Positions 5,328-6,042 of a stretch of 6,042 nt of DNA are shown here, piece after piece. The translations under genes were made by a program, and so were the position numbers. The first letter of the stretch is position 1, and each line of letters begins with the position of its first letter. This stretch comes from Candidatus Zambryskiibacteriota bacterium (GTDB lineage: Bacteria > Patescibacteriota > Minisyncoccia > Phycocordibacterales > Zambryskibacteraceae): assembly GCA_024654145.1 (NCBI GenBank), contig JANLIM010000005.1:1-6042 (forward strand). The letters are read 5' to 3'. A model generated the notes under the pieces. It was given only the letters and a program-made list of their open reading frames with translations, ran no database searches and was not told the origin of the DNA.

Positions 5328-5336
5328 TGGTATAAT
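5328..5336 (+). promoter_or_regulatory. Extended -10 promoter (TGGTATAAT) for the channel gene
   Basis: TATAAT at 5331-5336 with TGG at 5328-5330 repeats the element found before the gene at 1176. No convincing -35 is present. Transcription from about 5343 would give a leader of about 50 nt before ATG 5393. Confidence 0.65.
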
Positions 5337-5392
5337 CTATATCAGGTAGCGAGAAAAGGTCGGTTTATAATTTTGACTGAAACGCTAAACAA

Positions 5393-6042
5393 ATGACATT
5401 TCAGGATGTGGTTGACGTATTAGTAGCATCATTCCAGCAGCTTTGGTTTGATTTCGTAGGATTTGTTCCTACTTTCATTTCTGCTGTAGTGGTATTCATC
5501 GTCGGCCTCATAGTGGCTGCAGCGCTCGGTTCATTGATTGAAAGGATTGTGGCTGCCCTCAGGGTAGACTCCCTTTTGGCTAGTGCCGGCGTAGACGCTC
5601 ACTTTAGGAAAGCTGGTTTGAAGCTTAACATCGGTAGGTTTTTTGGAAGACTCGTATACTGGTTCGTACTAGTAGCCTTCTTCCTAGCAGCCTCTGATAT
5701 CTTGGGCTTCTTCACTTTCTCAAGCTTCCTCCAGGCGGTATTGCTCTACATCCCACAGGTTGTAGTAGGAGTACTAATAATGTTGGCTACGGTTATCATC
5801 GCCAACTTCCTAAGAGGATTGGTAGGAGCTTCAGCAAGGAGTGGGGGACTCGAGTCCGCCAACTTCTTGGGAGCTGTTACTTGGTGGGCCATTGTGGTCT
5901 TTGGTGTATCCGCTGCTCTATTGCAGCTTGGTATCGCCACTGCCCTAGTTCAGGCATTCATCACAGCGGTATTCGCTATGTTTGCCCTAGCTGGTGGTAT
6001 TGCCTTCGGTATGGGAGGTAAAGATTACGCAACCCACTTACT
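5393..6042 (+). CDS. MscS-family / conserved-TM-helix membrane protein, 3'-truncated
   Basis: The frame is open from ATG 5393 to the window edge (216 full codons, no stop). The product is very hydrophobic, with about five membrane helices near residues 22-47, 85-103, 115-140, 157-180 and 184-205. The last ends in 'LAGGIAFGMGGKDYATHL', matching the 'GlAfGlGgrd' signature after the pore-lining helix of small-conductance mechanosensitive channels and of the related conserved-TM-helix proteins common in CPR genomes. The loop at about 50-80 ('RVDSLLASAGVDAHFRKAGLKLNIGRFFGRLVYW') is also typical of that group, where such loops precede the next helix. The expected role is a membrane pore or tension-gated channel for osmotic relief. 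The soluble beta-domain of MscS, if present, would lie beyond the window. No Shine-Dalgarno site is visible; ATG 5393 was chosen because it precedes the first hydrophobic segment. It is unrelated in function to the surface genes upstream and has its own promoter. Confidence 0.8.
   Translation, partial: MTFQDVVDVLVASFQQLWFDFVGFVPTFISAVVVFIVGLIVAAALGSLIERIVAALRVDSLLASAGVDAHFRKAGLKLNIGRFFGRLVYWFVLVAFFLAASDILGFFTFSSFLQAVLLYIPQVVVGVLIMLATVIIANFLRGLVGASARSGGLESANFLGAVTWWAIVVFGVSAALLQLGIATALVQAFITAVFAMFALAGGIAFGMGGKDYATHL

Overview
The window looks like a piece of a chromosome from a Candidate Phyla Radiation (Patescibacteria) bacterium, most likely a parcubacterial or microgenomates-type lineage. 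The evidence is the style of the proteins: a long secreted protein built from single-Cys-pair Ig-like domains, PKD-like repeats containing 'SANPxSGxxPLN' and 'ATVGGTATGTINY', and thrombospondin type-1 (TSP1) modules. That combination is familiar from CPR surface proteins. An MscS-type membrane protein and a divergent M16 peptidase also fit. Most of the DNA is around 40 % GC in the stretches I counted. This assignment is inference from protein style; no rRNA or marker gene is present.

All genes are on the + strand. Positions 1-1122 hold the 3' part of an M16 (insulinase/pitrilysin-family) zinc peptidase whose 5' end lies outside the window. Next come three neighbouring genes (1176-1682, 1783-2460, 2591-3205) for small exported proteins that share one divergent domain. 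I read this domain as a degenerate, probably non-catalytic M23/LytM-like fold: an 'LPxGxxVxxPFdGyl' hairpin followed by a 'KGxxIAxV' segment, with the metal-binding histidines missing. The first and third proteins are anchored by an N-terminal membrane helix and share a C-x7-C motif. The middle one is a lipoprotein with a long threonine-rich stalk. Its gene is clearly more GC-rich (about 58-60 % in sampled lines), has its own Shine-Dalgarno site and ends in a strong GC-rich hairpin, so it looks like an acquired or recombined cassette of actinobacterial style.

The third paralogue overlaps by 8 nt a GTG-started gene (3198-5285) for a large secreted multidomain surface protein. Its layout is signal peptide, Cys-rich region, Ig, TSP1, PKD, PKD, TSP1, Ig. 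An in-frame TAA at 4275-4277 splits it, exactly where the second PKD repeat has TAC (Tyr). The reading frame is otherwise intact on both sides, so this is a single nonsense change, a sequence error, or a recent pseudogene. The window ends in the 5' part of an MscS-family/conserved-TM-helix membrane protein (5393 to the end) with its own extended -10 promoter.

The middle of the window (1176-5285) reads as a cell-surface locus: three related anchored small proteins and one large secreted Cys-rich adhesin-like protein, the last two probably co-transcribed and translationally coupled. No CRISPR array, tRNA, rRNA, transposase or integrase was seen, and no gene-free stretch exceeds 300 bases.
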